Positions 1 through 4,602 of a stretch of DNA of 22,355 nt are shown piece after piece (position 1 is the stretch's first letter; every line of letters begins with the position of its first letter). Source of the DNA: a virus; the IMG/VR virus record IMGVR_UViG_3300021964_000595, positions 1 through 22,355 of that record; one strand, 5' to 3'. The notes under the pieces are model-generated. The model was given only the letters and a program-made list of their open reading frames with translations. It was not told the DNA's origin and made no database searches. The translations under genes were made by a program, and so were the position numbers.

Positions 1-49
1 CTGACGTTGCATAGACTACAAAGCGAATCCTTATGCAAAGGGTACTAAA
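1..49 (+). other. Left edge: tail of an upstream gene plus leader of the first complete gene
   Basis: No complete gene fits here. One frame gives Asp-Val-Ala and then TAG at 12-14. Another stays open from base 1 to a TAA at 46-48. Either could be the end of the preceding gene, and I cannot choose between them. In related phages this place usually follows capsid genes, so the missing neighbour is probably a head protein; that is inference. A weak Shine-Dalgarno-like AAAGGG at about 37-42 precedes the ATG at 50. Confidence 0.4.
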
Positions 50-274
50 ATGGCTTCGACTACATTTTCAGGTCCAGTGACCTCAACCGCTGGTTTTATT
101 GGCGACATCAAAGTTCCAACATACACCGTTGCATCTGCGCCTTCCGCTTCTGATGCTGGGGCTGGTACGCTTGTGTACGTTTCTAACGGCGCAGCAGGCG
201 CAGCTATCTTGGCCTTCTCTGACGGCACTGATTGGAAGCGTTCCGACACAGGTGCCACAATCGCCGCCGCATAA
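50..274 (+). CDS. Small fibre- or decoration-like virion protein (74 aa)
   Basis: The start MASTTFSGPVTSTAGFIG resembles the first residues of many marine phage fibre proteins. The second half, from YTVASAPSAS to DGTDWKRSDTG (about residues 25-69), is a short beta-rich module that I recognise from marine phage fibre and head-surface proteins. The protein is rich in Ala, Ser, Thr and Gly, has no cysteine, and has no signal peptide or membrane segment. It is the first complete gene after what is probably the capsid region, so a head decoration or head-fibre role is plausible, but that is inference. The ATG follows a modest AAAGGG site. The TAA at 272-274 overlaps the ribosome site of the next gene, which suggests coupled translation. 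Confidence 0.7.
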   Translation: MASTTFSGPVTSTAGFIGDIKVPTYTVASAPSASDAGAGTLVYVSNGAAGAAILAFSDGTDWKRSDTGATIAAA

Positions 275-285
275 GGAGTTAGGTT

Positions 286-474
286 ATGAGTAGGTTTAAA
301 GCACCCTCCGCCGAAGAACTCGCACGGCGTGGCCTTAACTCTGACGGCTCTCCTATAGGGGCAACAAAAGTTCGCGCTCGAAACAAAAATGGTACGCTTA
401 AAGCAGACGACCCTTCTACGCCTCATGTAAATGAGGCTTGGAAAGCAAAACCTGCAAAGAAAAAGAAGGGCTAA
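286..474 (+). CDS. Small lysine-rich phage protein (62 aa), function unknown
   Basis: The start is well supported by AAGGAG at 273-278 with an 7-nt spacer. The 62-residue product begins MSRFKAPSAEELARRGLNSDG and ends in a strongly basic tail with four consecutive lysines (residues 58-61). The amphipathic N-terminal stretch APSAEELARRG could form a short helix; the rest looks disordered. I do not recognise a named family. It opens a run of small basic proteins (this gene and those at 1056, 1342, 1536 and 2484) placed between the presumed capsid gene and the neck genes. Nucleic-acid or capsid-interior binding is a reasonable guess from charge alone. A 7-bp stem-loop with a GUAA loop lies inside the gene near its 3' end. 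Confidence 0.75.
   Translation: MSRFKAPSAEELARRGLNSDGSPIGATKVRARNKNGTLKADDPSTPHVNEAWKAKPAKKKKG
420..437 (+). other. Intragenic stem-loop, 7-bp stem with GUAA tetraloop
   Basis: Bases 420-426 pair perfectly with 431-437 around the loop GTAA, which in RNA is a GNRA-type tetraloop, a class known to be very stable. It lies in the 62-aa gene, 40 nt upstream of the next start codon. No U-tract follows, so it is not a standard terminator. It could protect or define an mRNA end. One or two 7-bp stems with a given loop length are expected by chance in 22 kb. Confidence 0.35.
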
Positions 475-477
475 CAA

Positions 478-750
478 ATGGCTGGTTCTGATGTAAGAGC
501 AAAACGGTTAACTGCTACTGGTTCTGCGGGTGTTGGTCCTGCGCGTATTCGCCAAGTTCAGGTTAAAACAACCACCGGGTCCCCCCGTCTGACTATTTCA
601 GACGGGAACGGGGGCTCCACTGTTTTAGACATGGACTTAGACGCTTCGGACACTCATTCCGTAAACATTCCGGATGAGGGTATTCGTGTTGCAGATATTT
701 ATATAGCCACGTTTACCGCCTGTACGTCGGTGACGATTTTTTACAGCTAA
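478..750 (+). CDS. Small beta-rich virion protein A of a tandem pair (90 aa)
   Basis: The protein starts MAGSDVRAKRLTATGSAGVG and alternates short hydrophobic and polar stretches to the end (RIRQVQVKTTTG, STVLDMDLDASD, SVNIPDEGIRV, SVTIFYS), as expected for a single beta-sandwich domain. The next gene (95 aa) has the same plan: MAG plus an acidic residue and V at the start, a Gly/Ser-rich turn after about 15 residues, an IP-x-(D/E)-G motif at about residues 65-75, and a hydrophobic S-V/L-T-I/L-F end. I read them as diverged tandem duplicates. The size suits a head decoration, collar or fibre-tip subunit; which of these is not visible. A GA-rich site (AAGAAGGG, about 463-470) precedes the ATG. 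The gene carries a strong internal hairpin at 581-612. Confidence 0.75.
   Translation: MAGSDVRAKRLTATGSAGVGPARIRQVQVKTTTGSPRLTISDGNGGSTVLDMDLDASDTHSVNIPDEGIRVADIYIATFTACTSVTIFYS
581..612 (+). other. Strong intragenic stem-loop (9 bp plus 3 bp)
   Basis: Bases 584-592 pair perfectly with 598-606 around a 5-nt loop (CTATT). Beyond a 3-nt bulge, 581-583 can pair with 610-612. The stem is GC-rich. A short T run (TTTT) lies within 12 nt downstream but is not adjacent, so a classical terminator is doubtful; partial termination or mRNA end protection is possible. By a rough chance estimate a perfect 9-bp stem with a 3-8 nt loop should occur about once or less in a window this size, so this is suggestive only. 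Confidence 0.4.
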
Positions 751-760
751 GAGGGTTGTT

Positions 761-1048
761 ATGGCAGGGAATGAGGTAAAGTCGGTACACCGACACGACT
801 CCGGGTCCTTTGCCACGGGTCGTGGTCGCTTAATGGGTTTTTTAATTAATCACGCCTCTGGTTCAAGCGGTGACGCAATCATATATGACAACCCCTCGGC
901 AGCTTCAGGAGCCGAAGTTCTTGAAATAGACGAAAAAGCGGCGGGTTTGTTTGGCATGGAGATTCCGGGAGACGGAGTTTTGTTTTACAACGGCTTATAC
1001 GCGACCTTACCTGCTAACGTTTCTCTGACTTTGTTTCTTCAGAAGTGA
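761..1048 (+). CDS. Small beta-rich virion protein B of a tandem pair (95 aa)
   Basis: This is the second member of the tandem pair. It begins MAGNEVKSVHRHDSGSFATG, has a predicted run of beta strands, an EIPGDGVLF motif near residue 67, and the end SLTLFLQK. The overall pattern matches the preceding 90-aa protein although few residues are identical, so duplication followed by divergence, or acquisition of a second family member, are both possible. AAGAGGG at 749-755, overlapping the stop of the first copy, gives a good ribosome site and suggests coupled translation at similar levels. A virion-surface role (decoration or fibre tip) is inferred from size, fold type and location; no catalytic or metal-binding residues are visible. 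Confidence 0.75.
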   Translation: MAGNEVKSVHRHDSGSFATGRGRLMGFLINHASGSSGDAIIYDNPSAASGAEVLEIDEKAAGLFGMEIPGDGVLFYNGLYATLPANVSLTLFLQK

Positions 1049-1055
1049 GGAATTT

Positions 1056-1340
1056 ATGGCTACTACAAAAGACGTAACTAGAACACCCTCGGGACGAATA
1101 AAATACCGTGGGGAGACTTTTCCGGGTTTTAACAAGCCTAAAAGGACTCCAAAGGCGTCTAAAAAGAGTGCCGTTTTGGCTAAAAAAGGCTCTGAAATAA
1201 AGCTTGTGAGGTTTGGCGACCAAAACATGTCTATAAAAAAGGACCAGCCCGGTCGTCGTAAGAACTTTAGAGCTCGTCACTCGTGTGACACTGCAAAAGA
1301 CAAGTTCACTGCGCGATATTGGTCATGTAAGGCTTGGTAA
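1056..1340 (+). CDS. Small basic phage protein with RYWSCKAW end (94 aa)
   Basis: This is a strongly basic 94-residue protein. The N-terminal half (GRIKYRGETFPGFNKPKRTP and a KASKKSAVLAKKG stretch) is Lys-rich. The C-terminal third holds RKNFRARHSCDTAKDKFTARYWSCKAW (about residues 68-94), with two cysteines and three aromatic residues. I recognise this C-terminal motif from small proteins of many marine phages, where it is also found attached to other small basic domains; its function is not known to me. The Cys/His/Trp content would suit a compact fold, perhaps metal-bound, but only one His and two Cys are in place. It is followed after 1 nt by another small basic gene. A DNA-binding or head-interior role is inference from charge and position. 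Confidence 0.85.
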   Translation: MATTKDVTRTPSGRIKYRGETFPGFNKPKRTPKASKKSAVLAKKGSEIKLVRFGDQNMSIKKDQPGRRKNFRARHSCDTAKDKFTARYWSCKAW

Positions 1341-1341
1341 C

Positions 1342-1536
1342 ATGGCATATTCTAGGAAATCTAAAAAAGCTTCCTCCAAAAGCAAGGGCAGTAAGATTTG
1401 TCCGGAAGGTAAAGCTTGGGCGCAACGAACTTTTGACACTTACCCGTCAGCCTATGCAAATATGGCGGCTTCTAAGTATTGTAAGGACCCTAATTACGCC
1501 AAAAAGTCTAAGGGCGGAAAAAGAAAGGGTTCGTAA
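1342..1536 (+). CDS. Small basic phage protein with YPSAYAN motif (64 aa)
   Basis: I chose the ATG at 1342, one base after the previous stop and preceded by TAAGG at 1328-1332, rather than an upstream in-frame ATG at 1285 that would overlap the previous gene by 56 nt. The product begins MAYSRKSKKASSKSKG. Its centre reads ICPEGKAWAQRTFDTYPSAY followed by ANMAASKYCKDPNY, and it ends in a KKSKGGKRKG tail. The order Cys-Pro-x-Gly-Lys-x-x-Ala, then YPSAYAN, then a Cys-Lys is a conserved pattern I know from marine phage and some T4-like phage proteins, without assigned function. The protein is basic at both ends with a small ordered core. It overlaps the next start by one base (TAATG). Confidence 0.85.
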   Translation: MAYSRKSKKASSKSKGSKICPEGKAWAQRTFDTYPSAYANMAASKYCKDPNYAKKSKGGKRKGS

Positions 1537-1919
1537 TGGGTAAATTAAAGGATTGGGTCGATGAAGATTGGGTCAGAATTGATAGCCAAGGTAATATCGC
1601 AGGCAAGTGCGGGACTTCTAAGAATAAAAAGAACCCTGACAGATGCCTTCCACGAGCTAAGGCAAATAGTCTTAGTAAGTCTGAGCGAGCTTCTACGGCT
1701 CGCAAGAAAAAGCGTGAAGGCGCTAAAGGAAAACAAGTTGTTTCGAATACGAAAGCAGCCAAAGTAACTCGTTTGGCCTGTGGTGGAGAAGTGTCTGCAA
1801 CTAAAGCAAAACGTCCTTTTAACGGTAAATCCAAACCCGGAACGGCTGTGGCAAGAGGTTGCGGCATTATCTTGGCGGATCGTCGTAAGAGAACAAAAGG
1901 TTCGGTGACTCAGGGATGA
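1536..1919 (+). CDS. DUF6321-type small basic protein with a second Cys-rich end (127 aa)
   Basis: Residues 1-75 (KDWVDEDWVRID, GKCGTSKNKKNPDRCLPRAK, LSKSERASTARKKKREG) match the pattern of the DUF6321 family as I remember it: an Asp-Trp-Val start, two cysteines in a Lys-rich stretch and a Ser/Arg-rich helix. Residues 78-127 form another basic segment with RLACGGEV and RGCGIILADRRKRTKG; a similar GCG-x(5-7)-RRK-x-T-K motif ends many small marine phage proteins. So two modules, each with two cysteines, seem fused here. Function is unknown. The start overlaps the previous stop (TAATG) with AAAGGG at about 1523-1528; the stop overlaps the next start (ATGA). The chain of overlaps indicates translational coupling of the small basic genes. 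Confidence 0.85.
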   Translation: MGKLKDWVDEDWVRIDSQGNIAGKCGTSKNKKNPDRCLPRAKANSLSKSERASTARKKKREGAKGKQVVSNTKAAKVTRLACGGEVSATKAKRPFNGKSKPGTAVARGCGIILADRRKRTKGSVTQG

Positions 1920-2500
1920 ACTTAGGTTTTTACAGTGATCCTACGGAAAAAGCTCTGGTCAATGAGATTATGAGTTGGTCTAAGGTTGCTTTAGAGAAAC
2001 CCAGTAAGTTTTTTAATGGACTTCCTCCATGCCCGTTTGCAAAGACGGCGTGGTTGGAGGACAAAGTTTCAATTATCTTTAAGAAAGAAGCGTCTTATCA
2101 GACGTTGTATTCCTGCATTTCTAGGTATGATGATGCGTTTGATCTGGTAATTATTGTTGACTTAAAAAACACAAAGAACCCGGAGGATTTTCACGAATAC
2201 TTGGACGATTTAAATCACCGCATTTCTGAAGGCATGTTTATCGACAAGGACATTTGGGTAATGGGGTTTAATCCCGAGGATGAGCCGAGCGATTTTGTAG
2301 AAGACGTTACTTTTAATTATGACGTTGACGATGAATATAGCATGATTTTTGTTCAAAGACTTTCTAAGTTACAGGAAGCAGCAAACAGGTTGGACAAAAA
2401 GGGATACTATGATAGCTATGACGGTGAGTACAACTCTACAGAAATTTACTTTAACCGAGAAAAACTGTACAGGAGACTAAAAAATGGCGATGAAACCTAA
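1916..2500 (+). CDS. CPFAK-motif protein, possibly DUF1415-like (194 aa)
   Basis: This 194-residue acidic protein does not look structural. Residues 36-49 read LPPCPFAKTAWLED. A hydrophobic beta-type stretch follows (FDLVIIVDLKN, about 75-85), then EDFHEYLDDLNHRI, then WVMGFNPEDEPSDF near 113-126. The order Trp near the start, N/G-L-x-x-CPFA(K), a short Val/Ile strand, D-F-x-x-Y-L and a F-(N/H)-P segment recalls the bacterial DUF1415 family (NLCPFA motif). I am unsure of this, as the C-terminal half matches less well and no function is known for that family. The single conserved Cys could be catalytic or structural. Alternatives: a phage-specific fold, or a host-takeover factor carried in the late operon. 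The start overlaps the previous stop (ATGA). Confidence 0.8.
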   Translation: MNLGFYSDPTEKALVNEIMSWSKVALEKPSKFFNGLPPCPFAKTAWLEDKVSIIFKKEASYQTLYSCISRYDDAFDLVIIVDLKNTKNPEDFHEYLDDLNHRISEGMFIDKDIWVMGFNPEDEPSDFVEDVTFNYDVDDEYSMIFVQRLSKLQEAANRLDKKGYYDSYDGEYNSTEIYFNREKLYRRLKNGDET

Positions 2501-2624
2501 AAAAATGCGTAGTGGCGGCATGGCAAAAAAGATGCGCGGCGGTGGAATGGTTAAGAAACTGCGCGGCGGTGGAATGGTTAAGAAACTTCGTAGCGGTGGA
2601 GCCGTTCGTAAATCTAAAAAGTAG
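2484..2624 (+). CDS. Repetitive Met/Lys/Arg/Gly peptide (46 aa)
   Basis: This small gene starts inside the end of the 194-aa gene, with a textbook AGGAG at 2471-2475 and an 8-nt spacer. It encodes 46 residues composed almost only of M, K, R, G, S, A and V. The core is three 9-residue repeats (MAKKMRGGG, MVKKLRGGG, MVKKLRSGG), and the end is AVRKSKK. Peptides of this composition are frequent in uncultured marine phages; their role is not known. The very high positive charge suggests binding to DNA or to acidic virion surfaces. The excellent ribosome site and placement in an otherwise tight operon argue that it is expressed, even though it is too short for many gene callers. Confidence 0.8.
   Translation: MAMKPKKMRSGGMAKKMRGGGMVKKLRGGGMVKKLRSGGAVRKSKK
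2520..2600 (+). repeat. Three tandem 27-bp coding repeats
   Basis: Units run 2520-2546, 2547-2573 and 2574-2600. Each begins with ATG and ends with GGTGGA, and they encode MAKKMRGGG, MVKKLRGGG and MVKKLRSGG. The second and third differ at a few positions, mostly silent. A fourth, imperfect unit (KPKKMRSGG) precedes them. Copy number could change by slippage without breaking the frame. Confidence 0.9.
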
Positions 2625-2630
2625 GTTAAA

Positions 2631-3299
2631 ATGGCGTTATCTGGAACATCTGACTTCGAACTAGACGTTGCTGAGTATATTGAAGAGGCTTTTGAACGCT
2701 GCGGTTTAGAGGTCCGGACGGGGTATGATTTAAGAACTGCAAAACGTTCTTTGAATCTCATGCTTGCTGAATGGGCTAACCGTGGATTAAATCAATGGAC
2801 TATTAAGCAACGAAGCTTTACATCCACTCAGGGGGATGGAGACGTTCCGGTGAGCTCGGATGTTATAGACATTTTGTCTGTTGTAGTTCGAAGAAGTAAT
2901 ACCGATTACGCTTTAGACAGGGTAAGTCGGGACACGTTTTTGTCTATTCCAAACAAAACAAGTCAGGGCAGGCCTTCTCAGTTTTTCTTGAATCGTCAAA
3001 CTACGCCTGTTTTGCAGATATGGCCGCGACCTGAAAACAATACGGATGTAGTTATATATGATGCGTTAACTCGTATGAATGATGCGGACGGTCAAACCAA
3101 CACGCTTGATATGCCCTTTCGTTTTTACCCGTGTTTAGCCGCAGGGTTAGCGTATTATATTTCTATGAAAAGAGCTCCAAACCGTGTACAGCTTTTGAAA
3201 GCGGTTTATGAAGAAGAGTTCGAAAGAGCTATGACCGAGGACCGTGACAGGTCGTCTTTTAATGTTGTTCCTCAGTATCAGTACTTTAGGACAAACTAA
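2631..3299 (+). CDS. Head-tail adaptor, P22 gp4-like (222 aa)
   Basis: Predicted to form the ring between portal and tail. In P22, gp4 binds the portal after packaging and receives gp10. The N-terminus has the typical helical pair DVAEYIEEAFERCGLE and RTAKRSLNLMLAEWANRG (about residues 12-52), then a beta-rich middle with FTSTQGDGDVPVSSDVIDI. A conserved GRPSQFF segment (113-119) and IWPRP (130-134) precede a C-terminal helical part ending in an acidic/basic helix (residues 185-207). Length fits the family. A second adaptor-type protein two genes downstream shares the same order of elements. The ribosome site is weak (AGG, 2623-2625), and the stop overlaps the next ATG (TAATG). I am confident of a neck role and less sure which of the two adaptor proteins contacts the portal. 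Confidence 0.8.
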   Translation: MALSGTSDFELDVAEYIEEAFERCGLEVRTGYDLRTAKRSLNLMLAEWANRGLNQWTIKQRSFTSTQGDGDVPVSSDVIDILSVVVRRSNTDYALDRVSRDTFLSIPNKTSQGRPSQFFLNRQTTPVLQIWPRPENNTDVVIYDALTRMNDADGQTNTLDMPFRFYPCLAAGLAYYISMKRAPNRVQLLKAVYEEEFERAMTEDRDRSSFNVVPQYQYFRTN

Positions 3300-3658
3300 T
3301 GAGTAAGTTTGCCTCTGGAAAAAACTCTTTTGCTATCTCTGACCGATCCGGGTTCCGGTATCGGTACAAAGACATGCGTAAAGAGTGGACAGGTGCGCTT
3401 GTTGGTAAGGATGAGTTTGAGTCTAAGCAGCCTCAACTAGGTCCTTTTCCTAAAGTTATAGACCCGCAAGCTTTAAAAGATGCGCGTCCGGATACGGGCA
3501 ACCCTACGAGTGCTTTTTTGGTGGTCACGACTAACGGCATTGTTTATTTGGGTAATGGTAATTGGAGTACGTCGGGAACGGCCGAGATGGCTTCAGAAGT
3601 GGCTAAGACTCCAGAGCTACAAGGCTCGGTTGGAAGTATAACGGTGGTGACAACATGA
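3299..3658 (+). CDS. Conserved phage protein with SGFRYRYKDMRKEW motif (119 aa)
   Basis: The N-terminal 65 residues (FAISDRSGFRYRYKDMRKEW, then GALVGKDEFESKQPQLGPF, then DPQALKDARPD) are a pattern I recognise from many marine podoviruses and myoviruses next to neck genes; no function is established to my knowledge. The C-terminal 50 residues are beta-rich (LVVTTNGIVYLGNG) and finish with SVGSITVVTT. The last 20 nt, running into the next ATG, are almost identical to the end of the gene at 15230. The gene sits between the two adaptor genes, overlapping both neighbours by 1 and 4 nt, so its product probably belongs to the neck or tail. A short bulged hairpin lies at 3342-3365. Confidence 0.8.
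   Translation: MSKFASGKNSFAISDRSGFRYRYKDMRKEWTGALVGKDEFESKQPQLGPFPKVIDPQALKDARPDTGNPTSAFLVVTTNGIVYLGNGNWSTSGTAEMASEVAKTPELQGSVGSITVVTT
3342..3365 (+). other. Intragenic stem-loop near the 5' end of a neck gene
   Basis: ACCGAT (3342-3347) pairs with ATCGGT (3360-3365), and CCGG (3348-3351) with CCGG (3355-3358), around a 3-nt loop. One T is bulged at 3359. This gives 10 base pairs. It lies 43 nt after the start codon at 3299, where structure can slow ribosomes, but it could also be chance. Confidence 0.3.
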
Positions 3659-3660
3659 GT
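3641..3660 (+). repeat. 20-nt gene-end/gene-start repeat, copy 1
   Basis: This stretch encodes the last residues TVVTT, the stop and the overlapping ATGAGT start of the next gene. It matches 15509-15528 at 19 of 20 bases. Both copies make the same ATGA overlap between a C-terminal TVVTT and a following protein that starts Met-Ser. Confidence 0.75.
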
Positions 3661-4305
3661 TTTACATACGCACAACTAAAGCAGGCTATTCAAGATTATA
3701 CAGAGTACGAAGAGACGGGATTCGTTAACAATATCCCTTTGTTTATTCGTTTGTCCGAAGAACGTATTCTAAAAAATGTTCAGCTTAGTTTGTTTCGCAA
3801 AAACGCAACGGCTTTAACAAGTGCGTCTGGTCAGTACATTAAGGTTCCTAATGACTTTCTTGCTCCGTTTTCTTTGAGCATGACAGGAACAAATGGTGCT
3901 AAGTTTTTTGTTGAGTTCAAAGACCCGAGCTTTGTTCAGACGTACACTCCTGATCCCACTACAACGGGACAGCCGCAGTATTATTGTCAGTTTGATGTAG
4001 ATAACTTTTTGATGGCTCCTACGCCCGATGCGTCTTATACGGCAGAACTGCATTATTTCTATCGGCCTCGTAGCATCACCCTAGACGGTGAAGATAATAC
4101 AACGTGGCTTAGTGAAAACGCCGAAATGGCTCTTTTGTATGGCGCTCTCATTGAGGCTTATATTTATATGAAGGGTGAACAAGATGTTATGTCTATGTAC
4201 GCTCAGAGGTTCCAAGAAGCTATTATGGGAATTAAAATGCTGGGAGAGGCGAAAGAAACCACTGACGAATATCGTACAGGAAAAGTTATAAGGGCTAAAC
4301 AATAA
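3655..4305 (+). CDS. Phage adaptor protein, SU10-adaptor type (216 aa)
   Basis: Strong resemblance by eye to the adaptor family named after Escherichia phage SU10, which forms a ring under the portal. The N-terminal signature is TYAQLKQAIQDYTEYEETGF followed by PLFIRLSEERILKNVQL (residues 4-44). The middle has VPNDFLAPFSL (64-74), YTPDPTTTGQPQYY (97-110) and the LMAPTPDA turn. The C-terminal signature includes TTWLSENAEMALLYGALIEAY (149-169) and DEYRTGKV. Length is typical. Compared with the gp4-like protein upstream, both have helical N-termini, a VP-x-D strand, a G-R/Q-P-S/Q-(Q/Y)-(F/Y)-(F/Y) segment and a P-x-P turn, so they may be distant paralogs. The start overlaps the previous stop by 4 nt; the stop overlaps the next ATG (TAATG). 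Confidence 0.9.
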   Translation: MSFTYAQLKQAIQDYTEYEETGFVNNIPLFIRLSEERILKNVQLSLFRKNATALTSASGQYIKVPNDFLAPFSLSMTGTNGAKFFVEFKDPSFVQTYTPDPTTTGQPQYYCQFDVDNFLMAPTPDASYTAELHYFYRPRSITLDGEDNTTWLSENAEMALLYGALIEAYIYMKGEQDVMSMYAQRFQEAIMGIKMLGEAKETTDEYRTGKVIRAKQ

Positions 4306-4601
4306 TGTTTAAACTAGACTTAAATGTACCTCAGTCTGAATCTTTGGTGCAAGTTAATACAACAGAAAATCGAGGGCTAACGCCCGATGAATTGTCTGAA
4401 CAATGCGTTGAGAAAATCATTGCAGTGTCAGACTCAGCGCATCCAGCGATCAGGGATCAGGCTCGTGCCTTCTCTAAGCATCTGGAGAAACTGGTGGCCT
4501 ACTATATGAGGCAAGCTATTCACAGTGACCGTACAACTGTGTATAATGCTCTCAAAGACGCGGGTCATCCTGATATGGCCGAGCTTATAAGGAGACTCTA
4601 A
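4305..4601 (+). CDS. Small helical phage protein ending AGHPDMAELIRRL (98 aa)
   Basis: The last 65 residues form a clear helical pattern: LSEQCVEKIIAVSDSAHPAI, then RDQARAFSKHLEKLVAYYMR, then DRTTVYNALKDAGHPDMAEL and IRRL. I know this arrangement as a conserved small protein found beside adaptor genes and elsewhere in many phages, but no biochemical role is established to my knowledge. The C-terminal DRTT-x-x-N-x-L-x-x-AGH motif is the most conserved part and might bind a partner protein. The N-terminal 30 residues look flexible. It starts at the previous stop (TAATG), so it is likely made together with the adaptor; a chaperone or small neck subunit is one possibility. I considered and rejected an anti-CBASS assignment for lack of motif support. 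Confidence 0.8.
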   Translation: MFKLDLNVPQSESLVQVNTTENRGLTPDELSEQCVEKIIAVSDSAHPAIRDQARAFSKHLEKLVAYYMRQAIHSDRTTVYNALKDAGHPDMAELIRRL

Positions 4602-4602
4602 C

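Noticed and set aside
31-477. Antisense frame of 148 codons at the left edge
   Set aside because: It covers two small + strand genes with good ribosome sites and recognisable sequence; its own product looks random.
2523-2529. A-rich run as a frameshift site
   Set aside because: The run is in a 46-aa repeat peptide; neither alternative frame leads to a conserved extension.
4305-4601. Anti-CBASS (Acb2-like) identity for the 98-aa helical protein
   Set aside because: Size and helical nature are similar, but the conserved C-terminal DRTT...AGH...ELIRRL pattern does not match what I know of Acb2.
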